DNA of 64,000 bases from Pyxicephalus adspersus (taxonomy: Eukaryota > Chordata > Amphibia > Anura > Pyxicephalidae): assembly GCF_032062135.1 (NCBI RefSeq), contig NC_092862.1:99892242-99956241 (forward strand), read 5' to 3'. Both the position numbers and the translations under genes were made by a program. Below, piece after piece: positions 1-9,487 of this stretch. A model generated the notes under the pieces. That model made no database searches, was not told the DNA's origin, and saw only the letters and a program-made list of their open reading frames with translations. Every line of letters begins with the position of its first letter. Positions within the stretch are counted from its first letter, which is position 1.

Positions 1-43
1 ATAGCTCCATGTCTTTCTTTTTGTGTTTATATATGGGTTTATA

Positions 44-362
44 ACAGTGGTCCAGAGGTTAGCACTCTGGCCTTTGCAGAGCTAGATCCCAAGTTCGAAT
101 CTCGGACAGGATGCTATCTGCATGGAGTCTGCAGGTTCTTCTTGTGTTTGTGTGGGCTTCCTCCCACATTCCAAAAACATGCAGTTAGATTAATTGGCTT
201 CTCCCCAAAACTGTCCTTAGAGTGTGTTAATGATGTATGACTATGATAGGGACATTAGATTGTGAGCCTCTTTGAGGCACAGTTAGTGACATGACTATGG
301 ACTTTGTAAAGTGCTGTGTAATATGTCAGTGCTATAATAATACTGTGTAATAATAATAATAA
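44..362 (+). mobile_element. tRNA-derived SINE with L2-type tail
   Basis: The 5' part resembles a tRNA-derived pol III promoter: an A-box-like stretch at about 51-70 and a B-box-like GTTCGAATC at 93-101. The body contains a phrase about fields beginning CTTCCTCCCACATTCC, and the 3' part has the signature TTTGTAAAGTGCTGTGTAAT followed by a TAA-repeat tail at about 337-360. That tail is the kind shared with L2-type LINEs, which would supply the reverse transcriptase. The copy is diverged. I recognise the family as common in frog genomes from memory; the exact family name is not assigned. Confidence 0.7.
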
Positions 363-1845
363 CTTCAGGTAGCATGCTCTGTGGAGGAATGCCCAAGTAT
401 GACTGTATATAGGAAGAAAAATATTAAAAATGAGAAAAACCACCCTGGTATTGGCATATCACAGGTAGACACTAGCTCCAAATCAATTGAGTGTCAGTGA
501 TCCCATTGGGACTTAACTTTAGACACAGTGATATGGGAGCTGTCATTGATGATTTGGTTTGTAGCAATGCATTATCCAGGGCTGTCAACCTAATCCTAAT
601 TTTACTAGTGCATAAATGGTGTTCAGAGATTTTATTCTACTTTTGTTACTTCCTGATTTTGGAGAAAAGTTAAAGATAAAGTCTGCACCTTTGAATAACC
701 AAGACAGCTCCTTCATTTCTATATTCACAGCTTTTATTTGAAGGTTTAATGCAGGTTCCTAACATATGCAGGAAAAGATGGATTGTGCAAACAGCCTTTT
801 CCTGCCCAGTGAACATTGCCACTAAAAATTCTAACAGTCTAAATTTTGTTTTTTTAATTGTATTTAGTTAAATCATACAAATCTTTTCACTGCTTATACT
901 TTTGGAAGCTTTGGTCCTATATGTATATCTTTTCATACATATAACGTTGTCTATGGACTATAGACATGTACTATATAATAGAAATAATTGATAATTCTGG
1001 GTTTTACTTACAATGGCGAGGGGCCAGTACCTAATATGCCATGCAAGAAAAGGTTCATTTGTATATATACTTCTAACTGATCACAGCAGTAGTTTAATCC
1101 TATATTCAGACTTGCTCAATAAACTGAACTGAAACCATCAAATCATATCATAATCAAATATAAAGCATAAGTGCTTCAATCTGTGAGTGTGGGCTACTTA
1201 ATCCCCTTTAATGATTTAGTGTGAAGGAAAATCTGTTAACTAAGGACTAAGAAGCATGTTGTTTCCTTCCATTGGTTTCTTGTAGAACAGGCCATGCACA
1301 TTTAGTGTTACATTTACCCTTGTAATCTCTTATTTAAATCACATTGGGATATTCATTATTTTGTCTAAACTAGTTTATATAACTATCAAAAACTAAAATA
1401 ACTTTTGCCTGAATTTGGGCTGTCAGCTAATACAATAGGGAGAACCAAGGTCATAGATCTTACCATGCATACATTTGTATAGATACTGTAGACTGTATCC
1501 AAGTTTGCATTGAATTATACCTCCCAACCTTTACAGATAGAAAAGAGGACCAACCTTTGGGACAGGTTCAGGCCTGTAGGGTGGTCAAGAGGTCCTGTGT
1601 GGCTCCTGGTGGATGGCACCTTGCTAGTCTCTGTGACACTCTCACCGTAGCACTGGTCTTAAAGAACCAGCATTTGCAGATTTAACAGTGGTCAGGTATT
1701 GAAGTGCGTACTTTCACCCCCTTCCATTCTTTAACAGTCTGACACAGATGCTACATGTAGCATCTCCCACATGCAGCAAATAACTGCCACTCTGTACATA
1801 GTCTTAGACACAGAATATTGTATTAAAGCCCAAATGAACCTTCAG
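363..1845. other. No gene recognised
   Basis: AT-rich sequence with only short random frames. About 1550-1700 is more GC-balanced than its surroundings but matches nothing I recognise. Confidence 0.6.
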
Positions 1846-2437
1846 TTAGCCTCCTGAGCGGTAAGCCCGAGTGTGGCTTGGGGTAAACAAAAACAGCGGA
1901 AAGCGGTAACACCGAGCTACACTCAGGGTAGCTAAAAAAGTAAAAAATAAAGCCTTACCTGGTCCCATCTGCATCCTCCGGCGTCCTCCAGTGTCCTGCC
2001 ATCCTTGCATCCTCTTTGACGATCTGTCCCCCGGCGAGTGTGCTGACGTTCCCCAGGAGACCCCGGTGCATACGGGAATTTCAAGTTATTTTGTATTGCA
2101 TTCAATACAAAATAGCTGTATTGAATGCAATACACTGGATTTATATGTCTAAAAGTGGTGAAGTGTCTTTCATGAAAATTTATTTTACAGTATAATATAA
2201 TAGTAGGAGTATAATAAAGTTTGAAACACAAAATCATGTCAGTTTATTATTAAATTTAATATTACAAATATTTTTTTTAAATGTATTTATTTATTTATTA
2301 TTTTGACTTGATTTTGTGTTTCAAACTTTATTATACTCATAATATTATATTGTACAGTAAAACAAATTTTCATGAAAGACAATGTACCGCTTTTAGACAT
2401 GTAAATCCAGAAAGAAATGAACCGCCAAGGAGGTTAA
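1846..2437. mobile_element. piggyBac-like MITE, copy 1
   Basis: The left end reads TTAG-CCTCCTGAGCGGT and the right end, reverse-complemented, reads TTAA-CCTCCTTGGCGGT, so about 13 bp of terminal inverted repeat sit next to TTAA-like target duplications. TTAA flanks and ends beginning with CC fit the piggyBac superfamily (established knowledge), but no transposase is present, so this is a non-autonomous element and the superfamily is an inference. A related copy lies at 4299-4859. The GC-rich left third (about 1960-2080) is followed by a large internal foldback. Confidence 0.65.
2132..2411. repeat. Internal inverted repeat of MITE copy 1
   Basis: Arm 2132-2237 and arm 2309-2411 are imperfect reverse complements over about 100 bp. 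Shared words include TTTCATGAAA, AAACTTTATTATACT and the run ending in TTTTAGACAT. The AT-rich loop is about 2238-2308. The right arm belongs to the terminal segment also found in copy 2 at 4780-4835, so the left arm looks like an inverted duplication gained by this copy. Confidence 0.75.
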
Positions 2438-4050
2438 TATCAGCTAAATACATTTTGAGTGCATCAAAACAAAAAAAGCTCAACATCTTACTGTTCATTT
2501 TCTGTTTGAAGCAGTCGCAACCTGAGAAGAAAAACCTTTCCCTTCCTAGGAGCTGCAGAATGGGACCCTTGCTCTCTATGAGAATACATTGGTCATATTG
2601 CAGATATCCAATACGCCCCCCCCCCTACAAAGTCAGACCTAAAGCTATAAAATCAGTTCCTGGCAACCTGTCTGCTTCTAATGTATTAGACTAACTTTAT
2701 TCTAATTTTCGCCAATGCAAACTTTCCCTATACCTTCTTACACATTCTCAATCATTTGAGCATCCCATGTATGCATAGTAGAAAGCAGCAGGAAGTTTAC
2801 CCATAAAGTTATTTATTGATGTGAGCATGCTCATTATGTTTTATCTGCCCTGCATTTGGCAATTAACTGACATTGCAATATGTAATAATTTGAATGTTAA
2901 TAATCTGGACATAGGTGTGGTTTAAATAATACATTTATTTATACAGATCTATATACCAAGGCAAAGAATAGATATTTTAAGAGAATTAAAGGGCAGAAAG
3001 TTTTGATTCCAGAAAAAGTACAATTGGTAACTTTGTGGCTTTCTTCCACAGACCAAGAACATGCTAATTACCGGAAATCAGCAACCTTAGTTTGTGAATT
3101 TTACTGTATGACTATGAGAGCAGTGCTGTACACTCCTTCTGGAAACAGATAATGAAAACTGTTTTATATTTTCTGTAACACAATAAGTAGGCATTTTATA
3201 TTATAAGTAAAAGTCACAATCCATTAAAGCTTCATTCTTTAGTGTTGTTGATGCTGTCATTTTCTTTTTCATCCAAATTTCACTACGGCTAAAATTTCTT
3301 CTATTACTTCCTGGTAAACCGGAGAGAAATGAATCTGCCTAAGGCTAGACTGCTTGCTAATTCATCTCTACAGTTACCCTTCCTTTGAAGGCCAGGGTTT
3401 ATCTATCATAACTGTAAGGTAAGGTATGTGAATCCACAAAGGTCTAAGCTTATTTAATAAGGTAGTGCAGAGTTCCAGTAACCCCTAGCAGATTTCACTT
3501 TACTGGAGTCAGACCCGCAGGTGATAACTTCTATTAGTCCGTGTGTGTTCTTGCAGTTTACTTATTGCCGTTGCATATGTCACTTTTTTTCTTGTTTTGC
3601 AGTTCTTAGTATGATTCAAGATTCTTTTATTTTGGGTATGGATTATTTTGCTGCTAACACAATTTCCCAGCTGTATTGTACAAATCTTAAGCTGGTATGC
3701 TGTTTGAGACATACTTGCAACTGCTTAGTCAAAAAAGTAAATATTACTAAAAGGGCATTCTGAGTGTAAACTTTATATAATTCTATTTGTCTTTATACAG
3801 ACAGGCCTGGAGTAAGCGTACCAAGAAAGCTTGGGGGAAGGAGAGCATACAGTATAGGGTTAAGTAATTTGTTTTGGGATTTTTTAGGGGGTCAGCTTGG
3901 GGATTGATGGAGGGACGGAGGTAAGGGAGGTGTTAAGGGGATATAGGGTCAGCGAAAACAGGGTGGAGGTCAAAGAAAATTTAGCTGTAAGAGGGAAAAT
4001 TTCCAGCAATATCATGAAGGTGCAAATCCATAGGTTGTTTGTGCATGCCA
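2438..4050. other. No gene recognised
   Basis: Ordinary AT-rich sequence. A run of ten C lies at 2616-2625. Overlapping frames near 3500-3760 run on both strands with no protein-like composition. Confidence 0.6.
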
Positions 4051-4271
4051 TTAAAGCAGAAGTAAACCCAAAACTTATCCAAAAGAAACAAAATCACACT
4101 TACCTTTAATCCCACAGATCAGTTGATCCGTCGGGAGGTTTCCTCTATCGTGTGCAGTGTCGTCCCGCAGAGGGAGTGCCAGACGCCTAAGCAATTGAGA
4201 ATACGGGGAGCAGTGTTGCACCCTCTTTTGTTTAAAAAAAAAAAGTGTTGCACTTATTAGGTACGCTTTAA
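4051..4271. mobile_element. T2/Kolobok-like MITE fragment
   Basis: The left end is TTAAAGCAGAAGTAAACCC. The right end, reverse-complemented, starts TTAAAGCGTACC, with TTAA at both limits (4051-4054 and 4268-4271). TTAAAG ends at TTAA sites characterise T2/Kolobok elements of Xenopus (established knowledge). The internal words near 4090-4140 recur in the larger element at 34697-35979. Ends match each other for only about seven bases, so the right limit is uncertain. Confidence 0.5.
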
Positions 4272-4298
4272 ATTTTCATTGGGTATTAATAGTAGGTT

Positions 4299-4538
4299 AT
4301 TACCTCCTGAGCAGTAAAACTGAATGTGGCTCAGGGTGAAAAAAAACAGCTGATAGCGGTAACCCTGAGCCTACTCAGAAGAGCTAAAAAAATAAAGACT
4401 TACCTGGTCCCAACTGCGTCCTCCAGTGTCCTTCCGGTTGGATCTAGTGCGGTGACGTTCCCCAGCAGTTCCCAGTGACATTGGTGTGTGCGTGTGGCGG
4501 GAATTTCAAATTATTTTGTATTGGATTCAATACATATT

Positions 4539-4611
<73 letters not shown>

Positions 4612-4859
4612 ACTGTACAGTTATATTACAGGTTTCAGTATTTTTGGATTTATTTATGCACCTTTGTTCCAACAGATTTTTGTGTTTTATTATATAAAGT
4701 TTATTATTAAATTTATTACATTTATTAAATATTGGACATATTTCGGTGAGGTATGCCTAAGAATTACAAGCTTACAATGTAAAAAAAATTTTCATAAAAG
4801 ACAATGTACTGCTTTTAGACATATAAATCCGGACAGAAATGAATTGCCCAGGAGGTAAT
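4299..4859. mobile_element. piggyBac-like MITE, copy 2
   Basis: Ends CCTCCTGAGCAGT and, reverse-complemented, CCTCCTGGGCAATTC sit beside TTA/TAA flanks. Both the GC-rich left part (about 4315-4500, including GTGACGTTCCCCAGCAG) and the right end match copy 1 at 1846-2437. The middle holds a TA microsatellite at 4541-4609 where copy 1 has its foldback. Several reading frames here are simply translations of the TA tract. Confidence 0.65.
4541..4609. repeat. (TA)n microsatellite
   Basis: Uninterrupted alternating TA of about 69 bp inside the MITE at 4299-4859. It is self-complementary and likely length-polymorphic. Confidence 0.95.
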
Positions 4860-6599
4860 TGTATTATATTGTTATCAAAAGATACATGTTATTTAAATTT
4901 ATATCATTAACATTAATAAATGGCCTGCAGACATTTTACAATTAAGGGAGTGTGTCTTTTAAAAAGATAGTTGAAAAACAAAGTATAATGGACAAAGCCC
5001 ACTTAAGGTCACTCTGGCCCTGACTGTGCTATGGTAATATATTGTAAAGGATTGTTCTATTACTTTAGCAATCAGTTACACGTTCCGTCACCTACACATG
5101 TTTTTTATATTAGTAGCTGCGTCACTTCAGCTATCATTACTTTCTTCAGTTCGGAAGTCAGTGCTGAAAGAGAACCACTCAACAGCCATGGACTCACCCA
5201 TCACACATTGGTGTTAACAGCACCTCCATTAAATATCTGGTTCCCCTGTATGCCATCTGAACACTACACACCTAGTTTATATGTGACAACAATGCCTCTT
5301 CTCACAGAACGCTGGGGGTCTATTTATAAAGCAGCAGATCAGACCTTCACTGAAACATTCCCTCATAGAGAATTTTCTAGTTCCATTTGTTTTAATGGCA
5401 GCAATTGATTCTCTGCCAGGTAATGTTTCAATAAATATAAGACCCACTACTTTATATATAGGCCACCAGAACTCTATGAACAGCATCCTTGTTTCAGAAC
5501 ATATCACCACCCCTTGTTTTACTCTTCTGTTGTGCATTTTAACATTTCAACCAGTTTTGCTCCACAAAATTTCACATTGTTACCTGCAGCATAGGACAGA
5601 TTCTTATGTAAGGTAGTTCATCACTAACAATCAGGTATACTAGTATAAGTGAATAACCCCTAACCCTAACAAGTTAGTATTAGTGAATCTTATAAAAGCT
5701 GTGTAAGTTGTTTAGTTTGTCAAAATAGCCTCTTTTTAACATTATTGTAGATATAGGTAGAAGAAAAAAAAACTATTCAAAAGGTGTAGGTCACTAGTAA
5801 TCAACATACATCTACAAAAGACATACATACACTCTACATACAGAATACATACATACACTCTACATAAGACAACCTTAATAGTCCTTTTTAAATGTTAATA
5901 TTTGATTGTGTTTTTATTGTGTTTAGTCATCATTTTTTGTCTACTACAATGCTCTTATTGCTAGGCTAACAATAGTTTTGAATAGATTTTGAACAATTCC
6001 TAATTAGTTTTTTAAATGGATCCCAAGTTCAATGAACTAAATGTTTCACTTTTATAGTTTTACTCTTTTGTTTGTTTCTGGATATGTAATGGCTCTATGA
6101 TGAACAGAGATAGGTATATGACACAGCTGATCTCTGGATATCCGTATATGCGTTTTGTGACACCACTGGAGCAGCAGATTGCTTTTTCTGGGTTACCCTG
6201 CTAATAATGAAATGATAGCATAAATGATCCATTAGGCAAGCAGAAAGATTTTAAGTAAGATATGTCATACTATTTCCGCCAGCTAAGAATTTTTTGCTAC
6301 AAGTGGATGAATCCTGTATGCTGGCAGATAGAAAAACTGTACTGTATTGAAAAACCTATTTTTTCAAAGCTGTCCTGAAGTAGCCCATTCAGTGCCCAGC
6401 TGTCTGTTATGAATGCTACAATAACAATGATTAATTCATCATGTACTATTGTTTGTTGAGGGCTGTACAGCGTCACTTACTCCAGCTATGTCTGCATTGC
6501 TCAACTAACCAACACAACATAGTTTTAGGACGTTAGGATTCTATTAATGTTGACGTTTTGTATACTTCTTTTGTTCCCCTACCAATAATAAATGCACTG
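4860..6599. other. No gene recognised apart from the foldback element
   Basis: AT-rich sequence. A 20-bp word containing CATACATACACTCTACATA is repeated exactly at 5821-5840 and 5847-5866, a short tandem duplication. Nothing else stands out. Confidence 0.6.
5314..5446. mobile_element. Foldback MITE, GGGTCTATTTATAAAGC family, copy 1
   Basis: The left end reads GGGGGTCTATTTATAAAGC. The right end, reverse-complemented, gives GGGTCTTATATTTATTG, and the element folds back on itself, pairing TTCACTGAAACATT with AATGTTTCAATAAA near the two ends. A second copy lies at 46475-46605. Short palindromic elements of this type are abundant in ranid frogs as I recall. The superfamily is not known to me. Confidence 0.65.
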
Positions 6600-6748
6600 T
6601 CAAAACACTGCATCTTTTGCAGAATGCAGAGCAATGTTGATTGTGGTTTCATGTCCTTGTGCGCTCAGTTTTGTCCAGGCAGCATCAGCCAGTTCCTCCT
6701 GCTGTTCAGTACTAGTGCTAGTCAAGGCATCATCTTCTGGTCCTGACC
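6600..6748 (-). CDS. Possible terminal coding exon, unknown gene
   Basis: On the minus strand a pyrimidine-containing tract ends in TTTATTTCAG at 6749, a good splice acceptor. It is followed by an open frame of 48 codons that stops with TGA at 6600-6602. The peptide is acidic and hydrophilic at first (starting SGPEDDALTSTSTEQQEELA) and then more mixed (ending HSAKDAVF). The other two frames stop within about nine codons. The stretch is more GC-rich than its surroundings and uses codons such as CTG and GCC. I do not recognise the protein. No upstream partner exon is identifiable here, and a chance open frame of this length is quite possible. If real, it would be the 3'-most coding exon of a minus-strand gene lying to the right, entering in phase 2. 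Confidence 0.22.
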
Positions 6749-8224
6749 CTGAAATAAATGAATAAACTAAAGTAATGCTTAAAGTATTTTTATTTTTTTC
6801 CATGTGGTTAAAAAGATGAGCACACTTAACTAGCAAAATATGCTTTAAAAATGCAAACCCTTTCCACTTTCTACCATTTCATAGGTTTCTTTGCTGGCTA
6901 ACAACTATTATTGAGTCACCTATAAAGGGCAAATCAACAACTGGCTATTTGTTGCCTGTGTATGACAGTGACCACAACAGCTAACATCTGTCCAGGCATT
7001 TTATATGATTCACCATGCATGTCCCTGGTATTGTCATTTTTTGCCTATGTTTTGTCAAGTCACCTCTAGTTAAAGGACTGTATTGGGATATTTCAGTCTC
7101 CTGCAAGCCTGTCACTAGCAAACCACACAGATATTTCATTTTACTATACTCACTGCATTATGCATTCAATACTTAAACTCCCTTTTTAGGCTTTTTGTAA
7201 CAAAATATAAAAAAAATTTAATTTATAACACAAAATAAAACTTATTATTTTACCTGTGCATGCATTTTCAAGAGGTGTAGATCTGTATAGTAGTAAGTAA
7301 GAATGTAAAAATTTTAAACAATCGTCACTCAAATTTCACACTGCGCTTGTCTGCCTTAATGGGTGCCAAATAACCATTTTGGCTTCATATATAATGAATT
7401 TGGAAGCCATAGCTGTAAGATTCCAGCTTTGTCACATCTGCAGCCAAGACGATTATTGGCACATAGACATTAAAGTGGATTGGGGCAGTGTAAATCATAG
7501 GAGCAGTGTTGGCAGATTGCCAGTCCACAACAAGATATGCTCATCTCTATTTAAACATTTAATTCTCCAGCACACATTCAACCCAGATACTGGAGGTTCC
7601 CCAAGGTTCAGCTTGAGAAAAAATGACCTCAGATAGTAACTAATGTAATTATACCAGATCAGAAAAAACACCAGCAAAGCAAATTTAGAAGGTTTGCTCA
7701 TATATATCAAGTAACGGATTTCCTCTGTTAACCCTTGTTTTTGTATAACACTTCTGATTGTTTAAATATATTTTTTTGTTCAGAACCACAAATATGAAAC
7801 AAAAAATATGTGTCCTATTTTTGTTGATTAATTATTGAATATTACAAATTTTATATTTATTATTACCAGCCAGTTCTGAACTTTAGACCAATTGCTGGTA
7901 GGTGGTGTTTTTTGATAGAGGGGACTTTTTTCTAGTAAGTCTTATTTTTTATCTGATGTTGTCTGGTACCCATGCATGCACATAGTCATATGTAGGATGT
8001 AAAACAGTGGGATTTGGTGACAGGATGGTACAATGTACATTATTTCCATCTTCACTGGCCACACTGTGACTATAAGGAGACATCACTAGAAGTGGAGGAA
8101 GGCAGACATTACTGGTTTTGGGGTGGCCAGGCTAAATGTGGATTTGTCATTGCTGAATCAAGCAAAGTGTCACCAGGCGCAGCTCAACTGTGATTCTGGA
8201 GGTCCATCTAGGAATTGTGAATGC
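6749..8224. other. No gene recognised
   Basis: AT-rich sequence. Frames near 7379-7710 overlap on both strands and look random. No repeat family recognised. Confidence 0.6.
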
Positions 8225-8620
8225 TTATCCCCCAATCACACTGCACAGGTTGGAGATGCACTGCACAGGTCTAAAAGCCTCAGAGCATGAGGTCGACAAG
8301 TACCACGTTTAAGCCCTCAATCTGTACGTAGGCAAGGTTAGCAAAGGTGCAAGCAAGGGTAGAGTGGCAGTAACAGGACACTCATCAGGAGTCAAGCTAG
8401 GGATCCTGAGGCCTGGTAGGGTCAGAAGCCAAACCCAAAGATCAGGAACCAGACCAAATACAGGAAAATCACATGTCTCGGTGATTGTAGATAAATATGC
8501 AGCCAGGAGGCCATGGAGAACTTAGTTTATACAGACACCTGAATACCAAAACCTGTGTGAGACCACTCCGCATGAAAAACCCCTTTCTGCAGTGCTGGCG
8601 CGAACATAAATTGTAGATTA
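8225..8620 (-). mobile_element. Possible degenerate LTR fragment
   Basis: GC-balanced sequence with repeated phrases of the type GGTCAGAAGCCAAACCCAAAG, AGATCAGGAACCAGACC and AGGCAAGGTTAGCAAAGG. These resemble the internal sequence of the solo LTRs at 35265-35962 and 47684-48396, though they cannot be aligned convincingly by eye. No termini or target duplication seen. The orientation is inferred from that resemblance. Confidence 0.3.
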
Positions 8621-8626
8621 ACTGTT

Positions 8627-9133
8627 TCACTGCCTACCTAGGTTTCCTACCCCCCAATGTGTGGGACCCTTGTGGAAGTCCCACCCTTGTGGGATCACCT
8701 TTTCTGGGGTAAAATGTACTCTCAGACTGCAGGAGAGGTGTATGAAGCACAAAGGAGACAGTAAATAGGTTTGAAACTGTCCCGCAGTCAGTTTTATTAA
8801 AAGGTTGCATAAGATAAAACAAAACAAAACCTAATCCTAGCCAGTCAAGCACTAACTAAACAGCATGCAGATTCCTCTCTGCCAGTAAATAGGTTTGAAA
8901 CTGTCCCGCAGTCAGTTTTATTAAAAGGTTGCATAAGATAAAACAAAACAAAACCTAATCCTAGCCAGTCAGGCACTAACTAAACAGCATGCAGATTCCT
9001 CTCTACCAGTTGGCGGCTAACCCAACCAACTCAACACAAATGTTCCAGCAACCTTTACTCACATGTAGTACAACAATGGCTCTCACAAGCAGCTTCCCTG
9101 CCCCAGGTCAGAGAGCTTCCTTCCTCTCCTTCC
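8627..9133. repeat. Retroelement-like sequence of unknown family
   Basis: A stretch of higher GC than the flanks, starting about 8640 and containing the tandem duplication at 8759-9006. It looks like transposon-derived DNA (TTTTATTAAAAGG, then a C-rich part near 9080-9150), but no terminal repeats or coding motifs could be found. Confidence 0.35.
8759..9006. repeat. Near-perfect 124-bp tandem duplication
   Basis: Copy A 8759-8882 and copy B 8883-9006 are adjacent and differ at only two sites that I can see: A versus G in GTCAAGCAC/GTCAGGCAC, and G versus A near the end (CTCTGCC/CTCTACC). Each unit begins CAGTAAATAGGTTTGAAACT. A third CAGT begins at 9007 but then diverges. The duplication breaks at CAGT-type words, which may have served as microhomology. 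Confidence 0.95.
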
Positions 9134-9487
9134 CTTTTTACCTCCTGCTCACCGCTGTGCAGTAATTAATGGCCAGACAAAACCAAGCTCTGGTCTGGAT
9201 CAGAACACTTCTGAGTGACATGCAAAACCCAGGTCTGGAATCCCAGCAGACCTGTTGCTGTCTAATCTCACCCATGAGGCTGCAGACACCTTTACCTGAT
9301 CTTTTGGGTGTCAGGTCTTCGGCCATATTGATTGGATAGGCCGAAATGCATATCCAAGCAGCCTGCAAGAAGATTGTGAACAAACTGGTAAGTTTCTTCT
9401 ATTGCAGAAGGGACATCACCTGTCCCTTCTGCAGTAAAACCCTACCTGTTTGTAATTTTTAAGTGTGGAACTATAGTTCCACTTTAA
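9134..9487. mobile_element. T2/Kolobok-like element, right end
   Basis: The right terminus is TTCCACTTTAA at 9477-9487 (reverse-complement TTAAAGTGGAA). Internal words at about 9313-9350, including GGCCATATTGATTGG and AGGCCGAAATG, recur at 28345-28380 and 50294-50325. The left end was not found. Close to the end there is a perfect 13-bp hairpin (9403-9433) and an 18-bp palindrome, GTGGAACTATAGTTCCAC. Confidence 0.5.
9403..9433. repeat. Perfect short hairpin
   Basis: TGCAGAAGGGACA at 9403-9415 and TGTCCCTTCTGCA at 9421-9433 are exact reverse complements with a five-base loop. Confidence 0.9.

Noticed and set aside
44..130. tRNA gene
   Set aside because: Box-like sequences are present, but the region continues into a SINE body and tail and does not form a credible cloverleaf by eye.
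4475..4858. Overlapping frames of up to 127 codons rich in alternating Tyr and Ile
   Set aside because: They are translations of the (TA)n tract inside a MITE, open in several frames at once.
5651..5671. Telomere-like CCCTAACCCTAAC
   Set aside because: Only about two hexamer units; too short to be an interstitial telomeric array.
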